Shown here one piece after another: positions 40,029 through 50,004 of a stretch of 64,000 nucleotides of DNA. Positions within the stretch are counted from its first letter, which is position 1; every line of letters starts with the position of its first letter. The DNA lies in assembly GCA_030159075.1 (NCBI GenBank), contig BROG01001143.1, positions 1 to 64,000 on the forward strand. Reading direction: 5' to 3'. Both the position numbers and the translations under genes were made by a program. Under the pieces are notes generated by a model, which ran no database searches, had not been told where the DNA came from, and saw only the letters and a program-made list of their open reading frames with translations. The DNA comes from Atrina japonica. Lineage: Eukaryota; Mollusca; Bivalvia; Pterioida; Pinnidae.

Positions 40029-40363
40029 TTTAATAAAATCTCTTTATCACCCCAAATTGCATATAATTTATCTCTGACGGATCTAAATTTTACGGTTTCA
40101 TTTGATTTCCCACCCGTTGCTTTTTCCCAGTCGGCCACGAGTTCAAGGGTTCTTAGCTCTTGTTGTTGCTCTTCTACCCCTCGTATAGACCCCGGGGGAA
40201 GCTCGTGGGGAGTATCTGGTAAATTAAAAACATCCCGCGGATCCGTATTTTCATCCGCAGGCGGGGGTTCGACGGTAAGCGATGTATCTTGATCACCATC
40301 GTTATTATCAGCCGTATCATCGTTCCTAGGAAACTCAGGCAGTTCTACATTTTCGTCAGCCAT
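39752..40363 (-). CDS. 203-aa acidic Polinton protein, overlaps convergent gene
   Basis: From ATG 40363: MADENVELPEFPRNDDTADN, an acidic proline-rich region (about 1-60), then a folded-looking part (EQQQELRTLELVADWEKATG, RDKLYAIWGDKEILLNYEHN, SASTLKTRGSIQFVRALGLV, about 70-145). The last ~50 residues, glycine-rich, are antisense to the end of the plus-strand gene and may not be original. Codon use is AT-richer than in the neighbouring virion genes. Divergent from the capsid gene across a 41-bp gap with a palindrome. Function unknown. Confidence 0.55.
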   Translation of the reverse strand: MADENVELPEFPRNDDTADNNDGDQDTSLTVEPPPADENTDPRDVFNLPDTPHELPPGSIRGVEEQQQELRTLELVADWEKATGGKSNETVKFRSVRDKLYAIWGDKEILLNYEHNPTKFLSASTLKTRGSIQFVRALGLVHELPSRKAAREVDRISMGGDGGVISMGGGGLSCRGSCANVFALRSTFVPGVVVSGAIKISLL

Positions 40364-40380
40364 TTTTAAAACGAGATAAA

Positions 40381-40402
40381 TTTTTTATTGCACAATAAAA
40401 AA
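40381..40402. promoter_or_regulatory. 22-bp palindrome in divergent promoter of capsid gene
   Basis: TTTTTTATTG / CAATAAAAAA around CA, 2 bases before the capsid ATG and 17 bases upstream of the divergent gene. Unlike the other hairpins of the element it lies between two starts, so an operator or promoter role is possible. Confidence 0.4.
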
Positions 40403-40404
40403 AG

Positions 40405-41699
40405 ATGATGAATTACGGACACATTCTCGATCCCGATAGGAAATTGCGCACTCCCTTCGGCGTGAAGGGCATACGCCAAACGGTCACCGTTTCCCATAAT
40501 CCCTCGAGCATCGAAGAAAACCAAACGTTGACGGTTCGTTTCCCCAATTTGAACGACAACGACGTCATCGTCCCCAGAAGCACGAGACTATGCTTCGATA
40601 TGGAAGTCGCCGTGGAGGGTGGCGATCTCACTAAAACGAGTGTTTATAATAATCTGGGACGTAATATCGTCAAAAAAATCGAGGTGAAGCTCTCGGGACA
40701 CACCGTTCAGACCATCGACGATGCCGATAAATTCTTCGTCTATAACGATCTTTGGAAAATAGAACGGCGTAAACATGTTCTATCAGGGGATACAGAGTGA
40801 CGATCTCAATAAAACTAAGGGCAAAGCCTTCACCTACGCAATGCCTCTCGATAGTAACGAATACTACGAGATTGGCGCGGCGTTCGGGAATCGTTTTTGC
40901 ATTCCCTTGGATTTCGAAATCTTGGAGACGAGCGAACCCTTTTATCAAGCGGGGTTACAAGATAGATTGGAATACATGCTGACGTTTAACGATGCCAAAC
41001 GCGTCGTCTCGACGGACCCCGACGATGCCGATAAAACGATAAGTTATAAGGCGTCCAACATCACTTTGGAATTCGAAATAATCACCGACGTCAATCTCGC
41101 TCGCAGCATCAGACAGAGGTACAAGGGAGACCACGCTTATTACTTCAACCAAATATTGCGATATCGCAAAACGACGATGAGTAAATCGGACGGCGTCCTC
41201 AATTATCAAATCAACACCCCGCGCGGTCTCTCTCGGGGCATTCTGTTTCTCTTCAAAGATATTTCTAAAAACGATCCGAAACCCTTTTATAATCCGAGAA
41301 TCACCAAAGTGGAAACGACCATCGAGGGACACCGAACCAACTCTTCTCGGCCGGAATGAGACCGCATCACCACTTCGACGAGATTAAAAAGTTTTTCTCG
41401 GCGTCCCTGAATCGCGAAACCATCACGGAATCGATCGCCAAGGAACTCGAGATAAGCAACATAACGCTAGGGACATATCTCAAAAACCATTTCGGTCTCT
41501 GGTTAGATTTACGAACGACACCCGAAAATCATCTCCACGGCACGGGTCGCAGGCTTCAAAACATCAGCGAAGGCGTTTCCGTCCGAATCGAGAGAACGCC
41601 AGAAACCGATAACCGATCCCTTGGACGTTTACATCTTTCGTCGTCAAAGACGGACAGATCAACATGTCGAACGGCCGTTTCGCGAGCGTTATATCTTAA
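40405..41699 (+). pseudogene. mcp: Double-jelly-roll major capsid protein with several frameshifts
   Basis: Forms the hexon-like capsomers of the icosahedral shell. Readable in order: LRTPFGVKGIRQTVTVSHNP; VIVPRSTRLCFDMEVAVEGG; SVYNNLGRNIVKKIEVKLSG; then after a shift near 40770, AFGNRFCIPLDFEIL, FYQAGLQDRLEYMLTFNDA, ARSIRQRYKGDHAYYFNQIL and FYNPRITKVETTIEG. After a shift near 41340, HHHFDEIKKFF and NHFGLWLDLRTTPENHLHGT. Two further shifts near 41600 and 41638 precede the last strand (GQINMSNGRFASVIS, stop 41699). About 430 residues, usual for Polinton capsid proteins. All other codons are intact, so decay is recent or the indels are assembly errors. Confidence 0.85.
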
Positions 41700-41721
41700 A
41701 AAATTTAAAATCCTATAAAAA

Positions 41722-42351
41722 ATGTACATTAAACAGCCTCACTCCGCCATGATCGTGGGCGCCACCGGTTGCGGGAAGACGGAATTCGTCCTCGATCTGT
41801 TGGAAGACGAATACAAAGATGTCTTCGAGCACGTCGTGATCCTGTGTCCCTCGATCGAATTCAACAAGGCCTACCGATCGAGGAAGTGGATTGGCGACAA
41901 CGTCAAACACCCGAAAGACAAACGGGTCGTCATCGTCAACCCCGTGTCGAAAAAGGGGGAGGAGCTATTGCAGGACACGCTGCGACACTTTTACGACAAA
42001 TACAAGGGGACGTCCACGCTGTACATCATCGACGACTGTTCGGCCACGAAGCAGATAAAAAAGAAAGCGGACGCCCTGTCCATGTTGGCGTTTTCGGGGA
42101 GACACGCCGACCAGTCCGTATGGATATTAACGCAGAGATATAATAGCGCGTCCAAAGATTTTCGCACGCAGATCAAGTGGGTCGCGCTCTTCTTCACCAA
42201 GGACAAGTTCAGCTACAACGAATGCTTGGACGAGAACGACGTCGTCCCCGACGAGGAGAAGAGACGTCTCAAGCACGAGCTGTCGCAGCGCAAGCACTCC
42301 AAGCTGATCTTGCGAACGGAACAACCGACGGGGTACAAGTTTATGCAATAA
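41722..42351 (+). CDS. atp: A32-like genome-packaging ATPase (FtsK/HerA superfamily)
   Basis: Intact 209-aa gene, 22 bases after the capsid gene on the same strand. Walker A is at residues 11-19 (GATGCGKTE), Walker B at about residues 94-99 (LYIIDDC), with a motif-III-like stretch (VWILTQRYNSASKDFRTQIK) and a basic C-terminus (KHSKLILRTEQPTGYKFMQ). The family pumps DNA into the capsid of Polintons, virophages and large DNA viruses. Length is in the usual range of 200-260. A hairpin begins at the stop codon. Confidence 0.92.
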   Translation: MYIKQPHSAMIVGATGCGKTEFVLDLLEDEYKDVFEHVVILCPSIEFNKAYRSRKWIGDNVKHPKDKRVVIVNPVSKKGEELLQDTLRHFYDKYKGTSTLYIIDDCSATKQIKKKADALSMLAFSGRHADQSVWILTQRYNSASKDFRTQIKWVALFFTKDKFSYNECLDENDVVPDEEKRRLKHELSQRKHSKLILRTEQPTGYKFMQ

Positions 42352-42376
42352 TTTATATTTTTTGTAAATATAAATT
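42350..42376. terminator. AT-rich hairpin between ATPase and 259-aa gene
   Basis: Arms AATTTATATTT and AAATATAAATT around TTTGT. The left arm overlaps the ATPase stop codon, and the convergent gene ends at 42496. Confidence 0.6.
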
Positions 42377-42495
42377 AGTACTTTTTTTCATCGGTTTCTT
42401 TTATCGCACCACTCAAGATGCTGTTTTTGTAATAACGGTATCATTTCTGGCAACACCTTTAGGAATATGTTTATGGACGTTTAATATCTAGAATT
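42377..42495. other. Short intergenic stretch with hydrophobic frame
   Basis: The + strand encodes LFFIGFFYRTTQDAVFVITV and a further hydrophobic run to a TAG near 42490, but no ATG opens it. It may be a broken small membrane gene. Confidence 0.25.
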
Positions 42496-43275
42496 TCATA
42501 GTCGCAAACAAGACTTATGTAAATTATACACCGTCTCCCGTTTCTTTTCATCTATGTAAGGCCCATATAATTTATACTGCATCCTCAGAAAACCCATGCC
42601 GAGTTCGTAGCGCAACATTGTGCATAACTTCCGTCTGACGATTTCTCTCACCGCTTCTTCACTTTTAGCCCAACGTTCTTCATAATGTAGATCCTCAATC
42701 TCTTCCTCAATAGAAACAAAATCCGTGAAAAGCTCAATCTCTTCAACATCGTCCAAGTTAAAAGATTCGAATGCTAAAACACTCCAAACATGACAAAACG
42801 GCGTGTCTCCATCGATTGGTTCAACAACGCAACTCTTCCTTCCCATAGAATCAGGACTTTGTAATGCTTTTAAAAAGAGAGATCCTTCACGTACTTTGGG
42901 GCAAATATAATAATTTTTAGTGATGGTACTCTGTAAAATTTTAATTTTTCCAAATTCCATGTCATACTCGTATATTTTACGACGTTCCTTGTCAATAAAG
43001 TCTTCAATCTGTTTGATAACTTGCACAAATGTTTCATGTTTCTGTGCATCAATTCTCATCGTAACACCACGAGACCGGTAGGATTCACGCCCCGCTATTA
43101 AGACGGGAGTTAGTAATCTAAGAGGTTTGTTATCGTACAATATATTCCAAATCACCGGTCCCCTTCCTTCACCTTCTTCGATGCATAACTTCTTTTGGTC
43201 GAATTGATCAACATCAACTGTACATCCGTTATACGCCATGGCTTCAATGAATTGGGTAAAAAATCTTAATGACAT
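42496..43275 (-). CDS. 259-aa Polinton protein of unknown function
   Basis: ATG 43275 (MSLRFFTQFIEAMAYNGCTV) to stop 42496; the start lies just inside the right inverted repeat. Features: KPLRLLTPVLIAGRESYRSR, an ETFVQVIKQIEDFIDKERRK helix, a central beta part (ITKNYYICPKVREGSLFLKA), and an acidic stretch (DDVEEIELFTDFVSIEEEIE) before a basic helical end. The PL..LTP / G / M.I / F....K..EFI layout resembles the 217-aa gene at 35994, so the two may be distant paralogues, possibly nucleic-acid binding. Markedly AT-richer than the capsid and ATPase genes. Confidence 0.6.
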   Translation of the reverse strand: MSLRFFTQFIEAMAYNGCTVDVDQFDQKKLCIEEGEGRGPVIWNILYDNKPLRLLTPVLIAGRESYRSRGVTMRIDAQKHETFVQVIKQIEDFIDKERRKIYEYDMEFGKIKILQSTITKNYYICPKVREGSLFLKALQSPDSMGRKSCVVEPIDGDTPFCHVWSVLAFESFNLDDVEEIELFTDFVSIEEEIEDLHYEERWAKSEEAVREIVRRKLCTMLRYELGMGFLRMQYKLYGPYIDEKKRETVYNLHKSCLRL

Positions 43276-43658
43276 TTCAATTTTTTTCACACTATGCCAT
43301 TGGACACCCGCATCCCATCCATCGGTAAAAATTGAAACGACCCGGCGAGACCCGTGAATACGTTATATATCGTCGTCTATAGAGAGAACACCATCCACAC
43401 CGTGAGACCACAGGACCGCGAATTCGTCGTTTTCTCGGAACATATAGTGAAAAAATTGAACGACCGGGGGTCCAGTCATCTATCGGGTGTCATGGGTACG
43501 GCGAGATCCCGTGAACACGTTATATATCATCGTCTATATATAACGCCATCCACCCCACCCCCCCACCCCCCCGTGTGACCACCGGACCGCGAATTCCGGG
43601 AAACGTAGACGTCGTCGTTTTCTCGGAAAAGGGTGAGCTGAAGTGTGGACCATATACT
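43276..43658. repeat. Right terminal inverted repeat of Polinton
   Basis: Complement of 28908-29265, ending CCATATACT at 43658. It contains the same TATATAGACGATGATATATA sub-repeats, one diverged, and a longer C-run (CCCCACCCCCC) than the left copy. Confidence 0.9.
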
Positions 43659-43663
43659 ACAAG

Positions 43664-43730
43664 TATCTCGTAATTACGAGATCTTTTCGCGTAATAACGA
43701 GATAATTTTCTCGTAATTACGAGATAATTT
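43664..43730. repeat. Palindromic TCTCGTAATTACGAGA satellite, right flank
   Basis: Four units of the same palindromic satellite seen at 27830-28060 and 28800-28895. Confidence 0.9.
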
Positions 43731-43739
43731 TGTTTTTTC

Positions 43740-44616
43740 TATGAGAATTTTATTAGCAAATTGCGTCTCTCTTCTCATTGTTTAACTGTAGAAACAGGAA
43801 ATATTCCTCTAAAGACATGACCAATTTGTAAAACAGAAATTGAGGATGAATTCCATTTTATTTTTAAATGTCCGACATACTCAGATTTGAGGAGTAAATA
43901 TCTAAAATCTTATTATTATAGAAGACATTCTGTCTTCAGTTAATTCATTTACTAAGTTCTACAAACAATACACAACGTTGTATCTGTCACTTGCTTTTAA
44001 ATGTATAAATAATTTACACTCATGAAATATAAAAGTTACATTTTTAGTATGTATATCTTTGTGTATTCGTATCATAATTTTATAATACGAACACACAATG
44101 AGTCAAGGGGTAAATTACATGAAAATGAAATTTATGTGATCTACACTTTTTCAGTGTTACAATTGTCTTTGTAAATACTCATTGTATATCTATAATCTAT
44201 ACAGCTTTAGATCAATAAAAATACAATGCAATACTTATTACGATTTAATATTGCTGTAATGGGTCATTGGTAGCAACGTTGTAATCTTTGGAAATATCTG
44301 TCACTTGCTTTTAAATGTATAAATAATTTACACTCATGAAATATAAAAGTTACATTTTTAGTATGTATATCTTTGTGTATTCGTATCATAATTTTATAAT
44401 ACGAACACACAATGAGTCAAGGGGTAAATTACATGAAAATGAAATTTATGTGATCTACACTTTTTCAGTGTTACAATTGTCTTTGTGAAAACTCATTGTA
44501 TATCTATAATCTATACAGCTTTAGATCAATAAAAATACAATGCAATACTTATTACGATTTAATATTGCTGTAATGGGGCATTGGTAGCGCATGTTAACAT
44601 CCAGGAAGGGTTCAAT
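43740..44616 (+). mobile_element. LINE 3' end with duplicated ~314-bp tail
   Basis: 43800-43985 encodes the C-terminal cysteine region of a LINE polyprotein (EIEDEFHFIFKCPTYSDLRS, YKQYTTLYLSLAFKCI), partly out of frame. From 43981 the 3' UTR, including AATAAAAATACAATGCAATA, is repeated in tandem with a 314-base period (43981-44294, 44295-44600). Confidence 0.8.
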
Positions 44617-45125
44617 GACACCGCATTGCAAAATCATATCTGTATTATTTGTTAATATTAAGTCAATTAGACTAGAGGAATTTTCATAGAATGATGTTGG
44701 TTCAAAGATAAGTTGGTTGAAGTTAAAATTATTACAAATATGTTTTATTTTGGAAATATTTGTTGTATTTGGTTGGTTTTCGTTGAAGTCACCTGTAATT
44801 AGTATATTTTCGCACTTGAGTCGTTTGCCAATTCTATCGAGTATTCAATGAAATTCCATAAATTACTATCACTATTTGGGAGCCGATAAAATTTAAATAT
44901 TTTTTTTTAATTGTAATTTCTATCCAGACACATTCTAAACCCTTGGGTTCGAGATCGTATCGATGTTTTGACCTCAATAACCTCTCCCCAACTTTATCAG
45001 ATCTATCATTTCTATGTGGTTCATTATATCAGAATTTGGTATAGTTTAATTTAGCCAACTTTCAGTAAAACAAATGATGTCAAAATAACGTAATTCTATG
45101 TTAATCAAATCAAGTTTGGGTTTCA
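44586..45125 (-). mobile_element. LINE endonuclease fragment
   Basis: The minus strand encodes an APE-type endonuclease piece: KLDLINIELRYFDIICF, PKGLECVWIEITIK, ILITGDFNENQPNTTN (GDFN motif), SSSLIDLILTNNTDMILQCG. It is interrupted, and tail-to-tail with the LINE fragment at 43740. Confidence 0.8.
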
Positions 45126-45131
45126 GACTTT

Positions 45132-45132
<1 letters not shown>

Positions 45133-45219
<87 letters not shown>
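45133..45219. repeat. (TA)n microsatellite
   Basis: About 85 bases of uninterrupted TA. Confidence 0.97.
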
Positions 45220-45221
<2 letters not shown>

Positions 45222-46690
45222 TTAATCACTGAAATACTAGTTCAAATTTGCTTAGTCATATAATTTGCATCAGAACAGGTTGAGTTTGAGTTGATTTGGT
45301 TTCCGTGTTAGTAATATATTTAAACATATGGTAATAAAATTTATATTTGTTGCTAAATTGATGTTATTATTTAAATTTATATACATAGAAGACTTGAAGT
45401 AATAAAATATATTATTATATGAACCTATTCTGACTCTGTATTCTGTTCATGTTATAGACATTATGTTATAGAACTATTCTTTACATCAAAATAGGTACAT
45501 AATGGGGTTTTATTAACAAGACAGAAGTTGGTACTAGGGTATAGACCGTTTTAAATAATGAGACTACATAGCACTTAAATGCAACTTTCGAAGTACAAAA
45601 ATCTAATAAAAATGCACAAACGTATATACAAATGAAAAATGGATGAAAAAACATTGTAGAAAAAAAGTACAAAAAGAGAATGATCAGAAGGTGAAAATAG
45701 TTCATGATTCATGGATTTTTAAAAATGAACATATAATATGTACATGGCAGGAGAATTGAATTGGGTCAGAGGTCGACCATCGATAGCATTGGATATAAAT
45801 GATATGACACGGTAACCAAACTTTAGGATAGTACATGAAATAAGTGGATGTACCGAAGATGGGCGTGAGAACTAAACTAATTACATTTGAAGTGCATGAG
45901 GACCTGTGTACATGACCGAAAGTCGACGTGGGTAAAACGTAATTTATATCTATATAAATATGTAGTTGCACAAAACGTTTAATGTTCCGCATATGCGTGG
46001 TCATCACCTTATAACAACTTTTAAAACTGTTCATTTAAATGAAAAGAAAAAATTAATAAATGAATTAATAAAACCGGTATATTTTGAGTACTCGCTTGTA
46101 TATGTAGAAAGTACATACACACAGAACGTTTAATTTTTGTGATGAAATTTCCTGCTTTGTGTAAGTAAAATTGTGATATATAATTTTGTCTTTTTGTTTA
46201 AATTGTCGTAATTTTTAAATTACAAATTAAAAATTAAATCCAAATAATCATTGGAACTTGGAAATATTCTCTGTTTAACGGTGGAAATTCTATTCAAATA
46301 CGATAAGATATGGCTTCACGGTATCTTTTTGAAAAATGTGATTTTATATGAAATACATGGTATAAAATGATAGTGTCTATAATCTTTTGGCAAGTGGCTG
46401 TAGTACGAAGGTACGAAACCACCTGATATCGTATTATGATTTTTGTTGACTTGATTTTATACAAATCAGTATAATCATTACATGAATCTCAATTTTTTTA
46501 CCTTAGATTTATTATTATTTTTTAAATTTATTATGATATATATAATTACTTTGTAATTGTTCTGCCTCCATGCAGCACCTTGATTGGCAAAAAATGTATT
46601 TGTTGTATAGGTAAAACTAGGCATGTGAACATATATAAGTTTTAATTATGTAACCCTTCAAAACACTTTCCTGGAACTGTAGCTTTAACT
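45220..46690. other. AT-rich DNA upstream of dhx16, no gene seen
   Basis: No supported frame or repeat family; short hydrophobic frames only. Confidence 0.5.
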
Positions 46691-46754
46691 TCCGTTGAGA
46701 GATCCGAATTAGCCTTACTCAAACAATCCGTAATCAAACGTATGGTATACTATC

Positions 46755-46790
46755 CAATATGGCTGCGCACATGAAAATAGAAATAGTCAT
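46755..46790 (+). promoter_or_regulatory. Candidate dhx16 promoter (CCAATATGGCTGC)
   Basis: CCAATATGGCTGCGCACATG contains a YY1-like ATGGCTGC core, a common initiator-proximal element of housekeeping genes. It lies about 85 bases before the dhx16 ATG. No TATA box. Confidence 0.35.
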
Positions 46791-46849
46791 ACAGTGGAAA
46801 ATCTCTGATAATATAGTTTTCAGCTGAACTTTGATAATTTAATTAAACC

Positions 46850-47047
46850 ATGTCTTTAACAGAGACTTGGGTCAACGACAAGCTTCACGATATTCTTGGA
46901 ATATCGGATAAATTCATAGCGCAGTACTTGATTGGATTGGCAAAGAAAGCGCCGAGTTCCCAAGATTTCATTGACGAACTGAAAGATACAGGGACGATAG
47001 ACGTAGATACCAATGTGACTTTATTTGCACAGGAACTTTGGAGCCGG
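46850..47047 (+). CDS. dhx16: dhx16 exon 1 (DEAH-box spliceosomal helicase, N-terminus)
   Basis: ATG 46850, 66 codons, donor CGG|GTAAAT at 47048, phase 0. The protein segment (WVNDKLHDILGISDKFIAQY, LIGLAKKAPSSQDFIDELKD, FAQELWSR) matches the N-terminal domain of animal DHX16, the Prp2-type RNA helicase that drives catalytic activation of the spliceosome. The pattern W(V)xDxLHxxLGxSxxxxAQxLIG and ...F...LW.K/R is characteristic. The gene continues in exon 2 at 54872. Later exons with the RecA-like helicase domains are not in the window. Nuclear protein, probably essential and constitutively expressed. Confidence 0.85.
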
Positions 47048-47254
47048 GTAAATTGCTTTATTTGACATAAATCAATACAGAGCACAATGAGTTTTTAAGA
47101 TAGAACTAGAAGTGTCACAAAGACCCTAGGACGAACTTCTGCCCGATTTTAAAGTGGCATTGACTGTGTTTACCAAAGACAAAGTCTTATTGGCAAAGAG
47201 TAGTTACTTTGATTTTACAAACAAAAAAATAAATAAATAAAATAAAAATAATAA

Positions 47255-50004
47255 TAGCGAGCGCAGCGAGCTTTTATGATAATGCGTATGTGTAAGTACA
47301 AATAGGTCAAATTTACACATACTATGAGCAAAAAAACTTTCGTTTAACAATCCCGGGTCAAGTTCGCATTGAATATTGCATTTTTATCGAGAAGGTCAAA
47401 AACAAAATTTGTGATCATATATCACACCATGAAAACATTTTTAAAAATAGTACGAAGGCAAATAACTCCTTATTAATCGCACACAGGATTTTTAAAAACT
47501 GGTTAACAGCGTCTCCTAGCAGACGTCATTTTTACCTACCAGAAATGAAGAGTTCCGACCAAGGGCGTTAATGGCTTTCCTAACCCGACACGCTCAGTTA
47601 CGCTGGATGGTAGGACTCGCGCGCCAGACATCGGATATTTCTTAACTTGTTAATTTCAAAATAAGTTTTAAAAAATGAACTGACAGTTTATTTTTGAGAA
47701 TATTGAGATGCACTCATGTTGCAGTTATCTTGTTTACGAGAGTCCTACTATTGCAAGTCCCATGAGGTAATTTCTGGGTTTCTCTCACGGAGATCGAAAT
47801 ACTCTCTCGTATCATACCATGTATGATTTTAAATTTTACTATTGGTTATTTACGTAGAATTATTTTGGAATCAATTTCACTAATAAAAATATGATGGAAT
47901 TAACATTAACATAGTAACTGTGAACGCTTCAAATGAAAGACTGTATCAATTTACTGACGTAAAAGTTAACAGTAAATTTCGACAAATATGACAGATTAGC
48001 TACTTTCTAAGGGGAAGAAACTCGGGTCATCCTGCAGAAACATTTTTGAAAATTGTGTACAAATTTACAGTAGAAAATAAATTAGCCGATACAAACTTCC
48101 TATATAGGTTTTTATTACTTCCATAGCCATACAGAAATTATTACACGAAGATAAAAGAACAAGTGAATAATTATCTGAAATTAAAATTTAATTTAAAGCT
48201 CCCCTCTCCCCTCAAAAATAAAAAAGGAAAAGAAAATGCAATTTATTTACTTTATAATAAAATATAGCTACTCTACATACCATATCATTTTGCTGTGATA
48301 TTTTTATTTTACTTCTAGTAGCCTATATTTTGGTCTTCATGAATTCACTGGAATCACTGGTTAAACATCGAACTAAGCCTTTTGACTTCTTTCACGTATC
48401 ATAATATTTGACTACTAATCTTATGTCGGTATACAACTTACTTACTTCTATATATTGATTTTCTATGTGACCAATTTAACTGTAGATCTACATTGTTATA
48501 TTTTGATTTCAAATGATACATATTTAAAGAAAAAATAATCATTACATCTGAAGAGGAACTGATGAATATTTTAGTTGACTTTAGTACACCCAACCTTATA
48601 ATAGCAAATTTACAGAACAATGAAATTTTAGGTTTAAACATGTTATTGGTTGAAAAAAAAAAAGAACAAGAACATATAAGTCTGATAAACCTTCCTTGCT
48701 TGCTTTAGCTTGATGAATAATTAATTGCCACTCGTCCGTGAGAGACGCGGATAGAGATGTTTATATAGTGTGTGTGTCCTTGCTTGAGTTGTTTGTTTTC
48801 TCCAATGACTTTTTAAATTGACACTACACTTGTCATCAGATTGTCAATTACAGAATGATCATTTCTTAACCATGAACCGATCAACAAAATTGTTTTAATG
48901 TAACATATGCACTTTAATGGTCATTCATAATTGTGATACATTTGAGTCTTGTTCAGTGTTCGTATTCTGATGCTTTAAGTATACAGATGTATTTACCAGG
49001 GCTCACCCTGCCATTAGTCAATAATTCATTAAGCCATGGATTAATTTTTCTCATGATTGGTTAAACATGAAATTGGCTAATTTTCTGCCTAATTTTTGTT
49101 CCTGTTTGGTGCATATTTTGAGCGATCACAGACAAATACGTTTGACCACTGATAAATAAAGCCCAGGCTCTCTATATTGCTGGTTTGAAAGCATAAGTAA
49201 AACCTAGGACAGTTTTCACTGTACCAGCGCTAGCAGGATTTCTTGAAAGTTATCCCATTGGCCAATCAAATCAACCACCAAAATTTGACAAAAATTCGCA
49301 ACATGTATATATAAATCAGTAGTTTGCACTTGCCATCAGCCTGTTATCTCATTGTCTTAATGCAAGAATCGCGAGGAAAGAAGTGTCAAATAAGGTGTAG
49401 AATTTTGGTTTATCTATGAAGATTTATTTCTCTATCACAGGCAACATAGAAACTTTATAAAGTTTGACAAAGCGTAAAGAAAAGCCAGAAAATGCGGGAT
49501 CTGTAATACAATGCCACTCATTACATAAATGTCTCTTATTGCCAATACCGTATTCTACCCAATAAGCGCCTACAGAAAAAATGTGGGCGCTTATTGGAAC
49601 TAATCAATAGTCAAACTGAAGAAAAGCATTAATTTTTTACAAGGATCGGTGGTAAAATTGTTGTAGTTAATACAGTGGACACCTATTGACATTCTTGTGT
49701 TGTTGTATGGGGCTAGAGATAACTGTTTTTGTAATTTACGTTTTTGTGGTCCACATTGCCTTGTCAATTGGCTAGGAAAGGTACGTTATCATGTGTAAAA
49801 AGGGGAGGGGTGCTTATAAGCTTATAAATAGGGACATGGATGTTTATTGGGTTGAATGTGGTATCGGTGGAGCAGCATATCATTATTAACATTTGTAAGA
49901 TGTATCGATAAATGAGTATTTCACTAAGAAGTTTTACTTTTAAAATTTTTCCAAACAATGACCCAAGCTGCGCTCGCTTTCAAGGCTTTGCCTTAATTCA
50001 TATT
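47255..50004 (-). mobile_element. 2.75-kb non-coding repeat element, copy C (inverted)
   Basis: Reverse complement of copies A and B, from AGCGAGCGCAGCGAGC (47256) to AAGGCTTTGCCTTAATTCAT (49983-50002). It lacks the long GC-rich terminal hairpin and the segment around the GA microsatellite. It sits in dhx16 intron 1. Confidence 0.85.

Larger units (their letters stand above)
28908..43658 (+). mobile_element. Polinton/Maverick element, nearly complete
   Basis: A 14.75-kb unit between inverted terminal repeats starting AGTATATGGTCCACACTTCA, with polymerase B, integrase, packaging ATPase, double-jelly-roll capsid protein and about 14 accessory genes. This is the defining Polinton set, and such elements are regarded as integrated viruses. 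GC content is clearly above the host flanks. No clean 6-bp target duplication is visible: the best pair is GAAAGT and ACAAGT (4/6). Polymerase, integrase, capsid and several small genes have isolated breaks, so the copy as given is not functional unless these are assembly errors. Confidence 0.95.
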
